This document shows, one piece after another, positions 1-7,530 of a stretch of 24,477 nucleotides of DNA. This DNA comes from Candidatus Paenalcaligenes intestinipullorum. Its GTDB lineage: Bacteria; Pseudomonadota; Gammaproteobacteria; Burkholderiales; Burkholderiaceae_B. Position 1 is the stretch's first letter, and each line of letters opens with the position of its first letter. The stretch is taken from contig DWUQ01000082.1 of NCBI GenBank assembly GCA_019120675.1, positions 1 through 24,477 on the forward strand. The letters are read 5' to 3'. Made by a program: the position numbers and the translations under genes. The notes beneath the pieces were generated by a model. It had not been told where the DNA came from. It saw only the letters and a list, made by a program, of their open reading frames with translations, and made no database searches.

Positions 1-485
1 ACCCACATGCTGCCGCCGCTTTAGCGCAAAATTTGGCACAGATGCCGACTCAAGGCAAAACCTATGCTGTTCTAGGCATGCTGAACGACAAAGATGTTCC
101 GAGTGTGCTGCGGCATTTACTGCCCTCCATCGATGAATGGTTTGTTGGCGGCCTAGAGTCACAGCCACGTGGTCTTTCGGCAGACGCTCTAAAAGGGCTG
201 CTCGATTTGGCCTTGCAGGAAGCAAGTTGTCACCCTCATGCCGATCGTGTTCCGACTGAATCGTCAACAGGGCACACGGATCATACACCTAGTGTTAAAA
301 TACGCGTGCAACAAAAAGATCCTCTGCACGTCAAGGTTTCAGCGTGCGCCACGGTGGTGGAGGCCTTTCAACACGCCCAACACATCGCCACGCCTCCTGA
401 TCGCATCGTTGTGTTCGGATCGTTCGCCACTGTAGGGCCAATTTTGCATTATTTAAATACGGCCCCTACAACGGCATTAAATTAA
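1..485 (+). CDS. folC: FolC, bifunctional dihydrofolate/folylpolyglutamate synthase, C-terminal part (5' end outside window)
   Basis: The frame is open from the left edge. The first two bases complete a codon that is probably Asn, giving N-P-H-A-A-A-A-L, the 'AHNPHAA' motif that opens the C-terminal ligase domain of FolC. Roughly 160 residues remain, ending with D-R-I-V-V-F-G-S-F-A-T-V, a typical FolC C-terminus. The family makes dihydrofolate from dihydropteroate and glutamate and then adds further glutamates, using ATP, in the cytoplasm. The catalytic P-loop domain lies outside the window. An internal TTG at 33 is not the start, because family similarity continues upstream of it. It sits first in a folC-SPOR-cvpA-purF order, as in enterobacteria, with 82 bp to the next gene. 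The identification is firm from the motifs and the context. Confidence 0.9.
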   Translation, partial: PHAAAALAQNLAQMPTQGKTYAVLGMLNDKDVPSVLRHLLPSIDEWFVGGLESQPRGLSADALKGLLDLALQEASCHPHADRVPTESSTGHTDHTPSVKIRVQQKDPLHVKVSACATVVEAFQHAQHIATPPDRIVVFGSFATVGPILHYLNTAPTTALN

Positions 486-567
486 AGAATCAGGACGCTT
501 TAACGCTTTCAATACTTTAAGCCTCCAACATTAAGTCGACAGTTTATTTTCGCTATCCGCATATACT

Positions 568-1347
568 ATGAAATCAAGTGAAGAGCAGCTACAAGATCAT
601 AAACGTAAGTCACGTCACCGTTTAATTGGTGCATGTATTGTCGTATTGGCTGCGGTGATTGTGGTGCCTTGGCTGACCAGCACCCCTCCCGAGGAGGCTG
701 AGCCGGTGCGTCCATTTATTGTGCCTCCTGCGGCCCCTGAAATCGTAGCCCCTGCGGACAGCCCATCCGACCTGTTTGCGGCTACCGATGGTACGGCTCA
801 GAGTCCAGAGATGCTCAACCCTAGCGATGAGCTCGCTCAAGCTAATGGCTCAGCTTCTGTGGTTGAGGACGATACACCGACTGAATTGATGCTCGATCCT
901 ATCCCTCAGCCCGAGCCAGAACCAGAACCCAAGCCCGCTGATAAGCCGACTCCGCCACAAGCTAAGGCTGACACAGAAAAGCCCAAACCTAAACCTGCTG
1001 AAAAGCCCGTCCAAAAGACCATCAAAGAACGCACGGACGATGGGTCTGTCGCGCTGGCTCTGCTTGAAGGCCGCACGCCTCCTACCCAGAAAGCGCCTGC
1101 TGCCGATAGCGGTACACGTTTTATTGTGCAAATTGCTTCTTTGGCCTCGGAAAGCGAAGCCCAGTCGCGTCGACAGCAGTTGGTCGCAGCGGGCATCACC
1201 GATGCGTTTGTCGCGAAAGGCAATGTGGATGGCCGTACCACGTATCGTGTGCGGGTGGGGCCATTTTCCAGTCGCGAATCTGCGCAGGCCGCGCAAACGC
1301 GCTTACGCTCTTTAGGCCACTCCGATAGCTTTATTGCCAAGCAGTGA
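568..1347 (+). CDS. SPOR-domain inner-membrane protein (DedD-like)
   Basis: This 259-residue protein has a short basic cytoplasmic N-terminus, one membrane segment at about residues 19-36, a long low-complexity periplasmic linker rich in Pro, Glu and Lys (about 110-150, with PEPEPEPKP-type repeats), and a C-terminal SPOR domain at about 182-259 with the typical F-I-V-Q-I-A-S opening and Y-R-V-R-V-G-P-F core. SPOR domains bind glycan strands stripped of stem peptides and bring proteins to the division septum. The position between folC and cvpA matches dedD in enterobacteria, so a DedD-like role in cell constriction is inferred, but sequence similarity outside the domain is low-complexity and I give no symbol. 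No Shine-Dalgarno is visible before the ATG. The stop overlaps the cvpA GTG start by 4 bp. Confidence 0.85.
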   Translation: MKSSEEQLQDHKRKSRHRLIGACIVVLAAVIVVPWLTSTPPEEAEPVRPFIVPPAAPEIVAPADSPSDLFAATDGTAQSPEMLNPSDELAQANGSASVVEDDTPTELMLDPIPQPEPEPEPKPADKPTPPQAKADTEKPKPKPAEKPVQKTIKERTDDGSVALALLEGRTPPTQKAPAADSGTRFIVQIASLASESEAQSRRQQLVAAGITDAFVAKGNVDGRTTYRVRVGPFSSRESAQAAQTRLRSLGHSDSFIAKQ

Positions 1348-1832
1348 CCGCGTTTGATTACTTAGTGCTGGGCATCTTGGTGGTGTCCGCAGCGCTCGGG
1401 CTTTTTCGAGGCTTGATCAAGGAAGTCCTGTCCTTAGTCGCTTACATTGCGGCGTTTGTGCTGACCATTTGGTTAGCACCAAAGCTCAGTCTCGGACTAG
1501 AAGGCTGGGTGGTCAATGATCTCTTACGTTTGGCCATTGCGTACGCCAGTGTCTTTGCGCTTGCTTTACTGGGCTTAGGGCTGATAAATTTATTTTTATC
1601 TAGGTTGGTGGATCTCACCGGCCTAGGCACGGCTGATCATGCTTTAGGAGCCTTGTTTGGCGTCTTGCGTGGGGCCGTGTTTGTGATTGTGCTGGTTGTG
1701 TTGGCTGGCTATACCGAACTGCCCTTAGAGCCTTGGTGGCAAGACGCACGGTTATCCAATGCGTGCGTCCAAGCCGTACAGCAACTTAAACAATTTGTGC
1801 CTCAGGATGTGGCACAACTTTTACCTTATTAA
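1344..1832 (+). CDS. cvpA: CvpA family membrane protein
   Basis: This 162-residue, very hydrophobic protein has about four predicted membrane segments (roughly residues 5-21, 27-46, 60-88 and 103-125). The opening F-D-Y-L-V-L-G-I-L followed by G-L-F-R-G-L-I-K-E is typical of the CvpA family. CvpA is known from enterobacteria as an inner-membrane protein needed for colicin V production and for envelope and bile resistance, and its molecular activity is unclear. The start is a GTG whose last bases form the TGA stop of the SPOR gene (GTGA), so translation is probably coupled. It lies 26 bp upstream of purF, as in the enterobacterial cvpA-purF operon, where purine control of purF covers both genes. 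I saw no clear PurR-type operator here. Confidence 0.9.
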   Translation: MTAFDYLVLGILVVSAALGLFRGLIKEVLSLVAYIAAFVLTIWLAPKLSLGLEGWVVNDLLRLAIAYASVFALALLGLGLINLFLSRLVDLTGLGTADHALGALFGVLRGAVFVIVLVVLAGYTELPLEPWWQDARLSNACVQAVQQLKQFVPQDVAQLLPY

Positions 1833-1858
1833 CGTCGCGTGGCGACAGCGGGAAATTT

Positions 1859-3355
1859 ATGTGTGGAATCGTAGGGGTTGTGGGACGCAGTCCGGTCAGT
1901 CAGTTGATTTACGATAGCTTATTATTGCTGCAACACCGTGGGCAAGATGCCGCTGGTATCACCACACTGGATCATCATTTCTTTCATACGCATCGTGATC
2001 AAGGTTTGGTCCGGGACGTGTTCCGCACCCGCAATATGCGCGCCTTAGTGGGTAACAGTGGCCTTGGGCATGTGCGCTATCCGCCTGCTGGTGCAGCGAC
2101 CAATGTCGATGAGGCGCAGCCATTTTATGTTAATGCTCCCTATGGCATTAGCTTTGTGCATAATGGCAATCTAACCAATTGGCGTGAGTTACGTGAAGAG
2201 CTCTTCACGATTGACCGACGCCACATGAACACTCAATCAGATTCTGAGATTCTGCTGAATGTGTTTGCCCATGAATTGCAGCAGGTGGCCTCACGCGAAG
2301 CCCTTACCGCTGAGCAGGTTTTTGCGGCGGTTCAAGCGGTACACCAGCGCGCTCGGGGAGCGTACGCTGTGATTGCACAAATTGCTAATTTCGGTATGGT
2401 TGCCTTTCGTGATCCACATGGTATTCGTCCCTTATGCCTAGGCAAGCGTCAAACCAAGCAAGGTCTCGAATGGATGCTGGCCTCAGAGTCGGTGGCGCTC
2501 ACTGGCTGTGGTTTTGAGCTGGTGCGAGATGTAGCACCCGGTGAAGCCATTTATATTGATTTGGACGGGCACATGCAAGCCGCCCAATGTGCCGAAGCCC
2601 CACGTTTAATCCCTTGTTTGTTTGAGTATGTTTATTTTGCACGTCCCGATTCCACTATGGATGGGATTTCCATTTATGACGCACGCTTAAATATGGGGGA
2701 GTATTTAGGCGCAAAAGTCGCGAAAACCTTGCGTTTAAGTGATATTGATGTGGTTATGCCGATACCGGACTCTTCGCGTCAGTCTGCGATGCAATTGGCG
2801 TCGTCGCTCAATTTAAATTACCGCGAAGGCTTTATCAAAAACCGTTATATTGGCCGCACCTTCATTATGCCTGGTCAAGCCACCCGCAAAAAATCCGTTC
2901 GCCAAAAGCTCAGCGCCATCCCCATGGAGTTCAAAGGGAAAAACGTCTTGCTGGTCGATGATTCCATTGTCCGCGGCACGACAAGCCGTGAAATTGTGGA
3001 AATGGCGCGCAGTGCCGGGGCGCGTAAAGTATTTTTTGCCTCAGCAGCGCCACCTGTACGCTACCCAAATGTGTATGGGATTAATATGCCTACTCATACC
3101 GAGCTAATTGCCCACCAAAAGGAGGTGGACGCCATTGCGGCAGAGATTGGTGCGGACGGGTTGGTTTACCAAGATCTGGCTGATTTACAGCAGGCTCTAA
3201 AAGACTTAAATCCCAACATTGGCGATTTTGAGGCCTCATGCTTTAATGGCTGCTATCCTACGAATGATGTGGATGAAGGGTATTTAAACCGTTTAGAGCA
3301 AGAAGCCTTAAGCGCTTTAGAGGCGAAAGCAGCAGACCGTCACGACGATGAGTGA
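1859..3355 (+). CDS. purF: PurF, amidophosphoribosyltransferase
   Basis: This 498-residue cytoplasmic enzyme catalyses the first committed purine step: PRPP plus glutamine gives 5-phosphoribosylamine, glutamate and pyrophosphate. It begins M-C-G-I-V-G, so Met removal exposes Cys2 as the N-terminal nucleophile of the Ntn glutaminase domain. H-V-R-Y at 71-74 and H-N-G-N at 101-104 line that site. The C-terminal half carries the PRPP-binding loop V-D-D-S-I-V-R-G-T-T at about residue 366. Length matches the E. coli enzyme (505). One oddity is Pro76, where the E. coli enzyme has a Thr in H-V-R-Y-P-T-A-G (see findings). It is the last gene of the folC-side unit and meets dsbB tail to tail, only 20 bp away, with no terminator hairpin visible in the gap. 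Confidence 0.97.
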   Translation: MCGIVGVVGRSPVSQLIYDSLLLLQHRGQDAAGITTLDHHFFHTHRDQGLVRDVFRTRNMRALVGNSGLGHVRYPPAGAATNVDEAQPFYVNAPYGISFVHNGNLTNWRELREELFTIDRRHMNTQSDSEILLNVFAHELQQVASREALTAEQVFAAVQAVHQRARGAYAVIAQIANFGMVAFRDPHGIRPLCLGKRQTKQGLEWMLASESVALTGCGFELVRDVAPGEAIYIDLDGHMQAAQCAEAPRLIPCLFEYVYFARPDSTMDGISIYDARLNMGEYLGAKVAKTLRLSDIDVVMPIPDSSRQSAMQLASSLNLNYREGFIKNRYIGRTFIMPGQATRKKSVRQKLSAIPMEFKGKNVLLVDDSIVRGTTSREIVEMARSAGARKVFFASAAPPVRYPNVYGINMPTHTELIAHQKEVDAIAAEIGADGLVYQDLADLQQALKDLNPNIGDFEASCFNGCYPTNDVDEGYLNRLEQEALSALEAKAADRHDDE

Positions 3356-3375
3356 GGCGCTGCAAGGAGGCTGAT

Positions 3376-3858
3376 TTAATAACTGCGGGCTGGTCTAAGG
3401 GCCAGCACGCTTATAACCAGCAGCACCACAAACAAAGTCAGTGCCCAAAGGGTATAATCCACGCCCCACAAGTCAACCTTGCCATCCATGCAGCTGGTGT
3501 AAATTCCGAACAGCCAAGGTAGCGTGCCTTCTAGGCCCGATTGCACCATAAGCTGTTCGACCCAGCTTTGTACACAGGCCTCTTGGTCGTTGGCGGCAAC
3601 CAGATAATGATAGCTGGCGCTCGCAATACCGCCGATTGCTAGAAGCGTGGTTGTGATTAGCGACGCGATGCGAAGCTTGGGTAAAGAGCGAGCCCAAAGA
3701 CTGATCAACGCTGCACTACCAATTAAAATCAACAGCAGGCGTTGGAACACACACCAAGGGCAGGGGCGCATACCCCAAACATGTTGTGACCACAACGCTA
3801 AGGCCAGACCACCGATGCTTAGCAGTACTAAAGCAAGAGAAAGTCGAGAAGAAGACAT
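3376..3858 (-). CDS. dsbB: DsbB, disulfide bond formation protein B
   Basis: This 160-residue inner-membrane protein has four hydrophobic segments and the two periplasmic cysteine pairs of DsbB: Cys33-Pro-Trp-Cys36 after the first segment, followed by V-F-Q-R, and Cys95 with Cys123 in the second loop. DsbB re-oxidises the periplasmic dithiol oxidase DsbA and passes the electrons to ubiquinone or menaquinone. The C-P-W-C-x-F-Q-R motif is diagnostic. It lies 20 bp downstream of glnD on the same strand, so it is likely co-transcribed with map and glnD. No dsbA is in the window. The stop faces purF at close range. Confidence 0.93.
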   Translation of the reverse strand: MSSSRLSLALVLLSIGGLALALWSQHVWGMRPCPWCVFQRLLLILIGSAALISLWARSLPKLRIASLITTTLLAIGGIASASYHYLVAANDQEACVQSWVEQLMVQSGLEGTLPWLFGIYTSCMDGKVDLWGVDYTLWALTLFVVLLVISVLALRPARSY

Positions 3859-3878
3859 AAAAAGACAGGGTAAAAAGA

Positions 3879-6428
3879 TTAAGCCAAAATGCTTGCCAGC
3901 TCGCGTTCAAAGTTACGCAGGCAAGTAGGCTGATCAAGCTGAGTGCCAAAAAAGTAAAAACTGTCTTCAACACGCTCGCCTAAGGTCATGATTTTGGCTG
4001 AGCGCAGGTTGAGCGCATAGTGGGAAAAGAGCTGTGCCAGCTGAAATAATAACCCTTTACGGTCTGCAGTGACCACACTTAGACGCCATATACCCGTGTT
4101 GGCATTGGCTTCGAGGCTAAAACTTGGCGTAATCGGAAAGGTTTTGGCACGGGCCGAGCGGCTTATATGAGGTGCTGCAGCGTTCAGTGGCTCAGGTAGT
4201 GGGGGAGGGTCATTCAGCCACGCTTCAAAATGCGTTTTAAGCGTGCTGGCTATGGAGCGAACGCCCTGGAGGGAATCTGGCACCAGCACAATAAAGCTGT
4301 CCAATGCCCAGCCATGGGCTGTGGTGTAAATACGCGCATCTTGAATACTCAAATCAAAGTGATCAAAGTAATAGCAGATTTGCATAAAAAGCTCAGTGCG
4401 ATCGGGGGCATAGACCAACACCTGACGCGTCGCATCACGACCTAGCTCTTGTGACTCCACAATAGGATGAGCGTGTAAAAGCGCCCCATACAGATGCTGG
4501 GTGTGCCAAACGATGTCTTCGCTGTCATGGCGTAAAAAGTAGTCCATATCCAGCACCGACCAAAAATTATCGATGGCGCTATCGGTCAGTCCGAGCTGTA
4601 ATAATTGACTGCGCGCCACGCTTTTTCGTTGTGCCAGTACGGTGCTGGTTTGGTAGTCATTGCTACCGAGTGCACGCAAACTAATTTGATATAAGTCGTT
4701 CAACAGCTTGGCTTTCCATGAGTTCCAAATTGTCGGACTGGTACCGCGAATATCTGCAACCGTCAACAAATATAACGCTGTGAGCGCACGTGTGGAGGGA
4801 AGCGCTTCGGTAAAAGCAGCAATCACTTCTGGGTTACGAATGTCTTTTTTTTGGGCCACATGAGACAGCTGCAAATGATCGCGTACGAGCCACACAATCA
4901 ACTCGGTGTCTTCGGGAGAAATAGGGTGCTGAGCACAAAACTGCGCCGCCGCTTGGGCACCTAACTCAGAGTGGTTACCGCCTTGGCCTTTGCCGATATC
5001 ATGAAATAAAGCCGCTAAATACAGCACCCAATAACGGTCAAAGCTCGGGGCCAACTGGTTGGCCAGGGGGTGATCCTCAGCGTAGTCGGCCATGGTAAAC
5101 CGTCGTAAATTACGAATAACCATGAGGGTGTGCTGATCAACGGTGTACACATGAAATAAATCGTGCTGCATTTGGCCCACGACCCGACGGAAAGCAGGTA
5201 AATAGCGTGGCAAAATATTGAGCATCGTCATCAGCCGTAGGGTTTGCACAATACCGCGTTTGGCTTTAAACAGTTCAATAAATAACGCTTGATGCGCCGG
5301 CTGGGCACGGAAATGCGCGTCGATGAGGCGACGTCCATGCCATAAAGCTCGTAAGGTGCTGGCGGATAGGCCTTGCAGCTGAGGAAAAGCTTGTAGGTGC
5401 AGAAAACACTGAAAAATCAAACCGGGCTGAGCGTGCAAACGCTCGGTGTCGAGCAGTTCCAGTCGATTGTTGAGAATAATAAAATCATCATCGATCGGTT
5501 GTGGTGCCGCTGCTGCGGCAGGAAATAGACGCTCTTCTAAGTCCTGCATCAGGATTAAATTGAGCTGAGACACTAAACGGGCGGCCCAGTAATAGCGTTG
5601 CATCAGCAACTCGCTGGCACGCCGGTGGGATTGATCCACAAAGCCATATCGCTCAGCAAGCTTAGGCTGCAGGTCAAATAGCACACGGTCTTCGGCGCGA
5701 CCCGTCAACAAATGTAGCTCAATACGCAGACCCATAAACGCCAAGGCACTGCGATGCACGGCACGCCGTTCGGCTTCTGTCAGTAAACCGGATTGTGCAA
5801 TGTCCTTCCAAGAGTGACCGAGGCCCGCAGCATTGGCGAGCCACAATAGGACCTGTAAGTCACGTAAGCCGCCTGGGGATTCTTTGCAATTGGGTTCTAA
5901 AGCATAGGGCGTGTCGTGGTAGCGGCGGTGACGTTGCTGCATTTCGACGCGTTTAGCGAGAAAAAACGCTTGAGGGTCTAAGGCGGCCTGTAAACGCTGT
6001 TGAAGGCTATGCGTTAAGTTTACCTCGCCAAAAAGATGCCTAAGCTCAAGCAAGGCGGTTTGGGTGGCGATGTTTAGTCTCGCCTCATCCAGACATTGCT
6101 CAACCGTGCGTACCGCATGAGACAGCTTTAAGCCTTGATCCCAAAGCTTGGCAATGAGCGTCTGAATGCGCTGCGTATCGGCTTCAGTGGGGGGGTGAGC
6201 CAAGACGATCAACACATCCACATCGGATTCAGGGTAGAGCTCTTGACGCCCATAGCCCCCCACCGCCACTACAGCGGCTCCTTGAGGTAAAGCACAGGAC
6301 GCCAGCACGTCCAAACAGCAGCGATCCGCAGCTTGGCTGAGCCGATAGAGCAGCCGTTCAGGGCGCTGGTCTGCATGATAGCGTTCTGTAGCCTGAGCTT
6401 TAGACTGAAGGTACGTGGAGAGCGTCAT
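3879..6428 (-). CDS. glnD: GlnD, PII uridylyltransferase / uridylyl-removing enzyme
   Basis: This 849-residue protein senses nitrogen status by adding UMP to PII proteins when glutamine is low and removing it when glutamine is high. Domains in order: an N-terminal nucleotidyltransferase with G-G-Y-G-R-Q-E-L at 57-64 and the metal Asp residues D69 and D71; a PII-uridylyltransferase linker region; an HD hydrolase domain with H433, H476-D477 and H486 that would remove UMP; and two C-terminal ACT domains (about 665-740 and 780-849) that bind glutamine. All key residues are present and the length is normal. The ATG has no good Shine-Dalgarno and lies 22 bp after map. An A8 run in the coding strand (T8 at 4845-4852) sits within the HD domain region. 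No glnB is in the window. Confidence 0.96.
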   Translation of the reverse strand: MTLSTYLQSKAQATERYHADQRPERLLYRLSQAADRCCLDVLASCALPQGAAVVAVGGYGRQELYPESDVDVLIVLAHPPTEADTQRIQTLIAKLWDQGLKLSHAVRTVEQCLDEARLNIATQTALLELRHLFGEVNLTHSLQQRLQAALDPQAFFLAKRVEMQQRHRRYHDTPYALEPNCKESPGGLRDLQVLLWLANAAGLGHSWKDIAQSGLLTEAERRAVHRSALAFMGLRIELHLLTGRAEDRVLFDLQPKLAERYGFVDQSHRRASELLMQRYYWAARLVSQLNLILMQDLEERLFPAAAAAPQPIDDDFIILNNRLELLDTERLHAQPGLIFQCFLHLQAFPQLQGLSASTLRALWHGRRLIDAHFRAQPAHQALFIELFKAKRGIVQTLRLMTMLNILPRYLPAFRRVVGQMQHDLFHVYTVDQHTLMVIRNLRRFTMADYAEDHPLANQLAPSFDRYWVLYLAALFHDIGKGQGGNHSELGAQAAAQFCAQHPISPEDTELIVWLVRDHLQLSHVAQKKDIRNPEVIAAFTEALPSTRALTALYLLTVADIRGTSPTIWNSWKAKLLNDLYQISLRALGSNDYQTSTVLAQRKSVARSQLLQLGLTDSAIDNFWSVLDMDYFLRHDSEDIVWHTQHLYGALLHAHPIVESQELGRDATRQVLVYAPDRTELFMQICYYFDHFDLSIQDARIYTTAHGWALDSFIVLVPDSLQGVRSIASTLKTHFEAWLNDPPPLPEPLNAAAPHISRSARAKTFPITPSFSLEANANTGIWRLSVVTADRKGLLFQLAQLFSHYALNLRSAKIMTLGERVEDSFYFFGTQLDQPTCLRNFERELASILA

Positions 6429-6450
6429 GGGCAGTCTAAGGACGAACGCT

Positions 6451-7257
6451 TTAGGCAGAGGTTACGAAGGCAGGGGGCGCAGGCATTTTCGGCGAGACAG
6501 TAAGCACCTCATAACCAGTGTCGGTCACTAAAACGGTGTGTTCCCATTGTGCCGACAAACTGCGATCGCGCGTCACCACCGTCCATTGATCCGGTAGTGT
6601 GCGAATATCGCGTTTTCCAGCATTGATCATGGGCTCAACGGTGAAAATCATCCCAGGCTTTAATTCAATGCCAGTTCCAGGGCGGCCATAATGCAGCACT
6701 TGTGGGTCTTGGTGAAATTGCTGGCCAATGCCGTGACCACAGTATTCGCGCACCACAGAAAAGTGTGCAGCTTCGGCGTGTTGCTGAATGACATGGCCGA
6801 TATCCCCTAAATGCGCCCCGGGCTTGATTTGTTCGATACCAAGCCACATGCATTCATACGTGGTTTCGACTAAACGCTTAGCGAGGATAGACGGCTCGCC
6901 AATATAATACATACGACTGGTATCCCCAAACCACCCGTCTTTGATGACGGTGACATCAATATTTAAAATGTCGCCGTTTTTTAATACCTTATTGCCGGGA
7001 ATACCATGGCAAATGACATGGTTGACCGAGGTGCAGATGGAGCCAGGAAAGGGGGGGTAGCCAGGTGGGGCGTAGCCAACTGTGGCGGATTTAACGCCTA
7101 AGGTATTGGTGATGAAGTCGAGGCACAGCTGATCCAGCTCGGCGGTGCTAATACCAGCACGTACATGCTCATCCAAGTAGTCCAAAGTGGCGGCAGCGGC
7201 TTGGCACGCAGCACGCATTTTGTCGAGATCAGCGGGGTTGCTAACAATAATGCTCAT
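6451..7257 (-). CDS. map: Type I methionine aminopeptidase
   Basis: This 268-residue cytoplasmic metalloprotease removes the initiator Met from new proteins with a small second residue. It has the pita-bread fold signatures of MetAP type I. The five dinuclear-metal ligands are D101, D112, H175, E208 and E239, and H84 (in C-H-G-I-P-G) is the substrate-binding histidine. There is no N-terminal zinc-finger extension, as expected for the bacterial class Ia. Length is close to the E. coli enzyme (264). It is the first gene of the leftward map-glnD-dsbB unit and is divergent from rpsB across a 273-bp gap, an arrangement that is widespread in proteobacteria. Its own promoter must lie within or beyond the A+T-rich stretch at 7271-7295. 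Confidence 0.96.
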   Translation of the reverse strand: MSIIVSNPADLDKMRAACQAAAATLDYLDEHVRAGISTAELDQLCLDFITNTLGVKSATVGYAPPGYPPFPGSICTSVNHVICHGIPGNKVLKNGDILNIDVTVIKDGWFGDTSRMYYIGEPSILAKRLVETTYECMWLGIEQIKPGAHLGDIGHVIQQHAEAAHFSVVREYCGHGIGQQFHQDPQVLHYGRPGTGIELKPGMIFTVEPMINAGKRDIRTLPDQWTVVTRDRSLSAQWEHTVLVTDTGYEVLTVSPKMPAPPAFVTSA

Positions 7258-7263
7258 AAAGGC

Positions 7264-7293
7264 TTGAGTTTAGTTGGATATAAATAATATAAT
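7264..7293 (+). promoter_or_regulatory. Putative sigma70 promoter for rpsB-tsf
   Basis: TTGAGT at 7264-7269 and a perfect TATAAT at 7288-7293 are separated by 18 bp. Transcription would start near 7300, leaving a leader of about 230 nt before the rpsB ATG. The -35 hexamer lies only 7 bp from the start codon of the divergent map gene. The assignment rests on consensus match only. A competing leftward promoter in the same A+T-rich stretch is likely but not resolved. Confidence 0.5.
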
Positions 7294-7300
7294 AGTGGGA

Positions 7301-7530
7301 TTTTGCAAAATCAGCGTTAGTCATACATTGTATGTGCTTTAGGTATTCAGTGTAATACGCTCAAGCTAGGCTGGCTACTTTAGCGAAATCGAGTTTTAAA
7401 CAAGTAGGCTGCACTTGTGACTTTTGCAGCCAAATTTCGCATTCATACATCTCAGGGTGTCTGGCTATCGTTTAGCGATAGTTCTTACCGGATATTTTAT
7501 GAATGCAAGACCAAACCCTTGGAGCAAACC
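7301..7530 (+). promoter_or_regulatory. Structured 5' leader of rpsB (candidate S2 autoregulatory RNA)
   Basis: No gene is supported here. Several complementary segments are visible: an outer 7-bp pairing GCGAAAT (7383-7389) with ATTTCGC (7434-7440); inside it GGCTGCA (7407-7413) with TGCAGCC (7425-7431); an alternative hairpin ACAAGT (7400-7405) with ACTTGT (7413-7418) that excludes the previous one; and a hairpin CTATCG (7465-7470) with CGATAG (7476-7481). Two short palindromes lie further upstream (7301-7310 and 7322-7334). In E. coli the rpsB leader is a target of S2-mediated repression of rpsB-tsf. A similar role here is inferred from position and structure, not from recognised sequence. 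Confidence 0.45.

Noticed and set aside
562..567. TATACT just before the SPOR gene ATG as a -10 element
   Set aside because: The best -35-like hexamer (TCGACA at 536-541) is 20 bp away, and the transcript would be leaderless; too weak to annotate.
906..1340. 144-codon open frame antisense to the SPOR gene
   Set aside because: Its Gly/Ser/Leu repeats are the reverse of the Pro/Lys/Glu-rich linker, so it is a composition artefact.
7417..7530. In-frame N-terminal extension of S2 from a GTG
   Set aside because: The extra 38 residues are not S2-like, the ATG at 7531 has a good GGAG, and the stretch is part of a structured leader.
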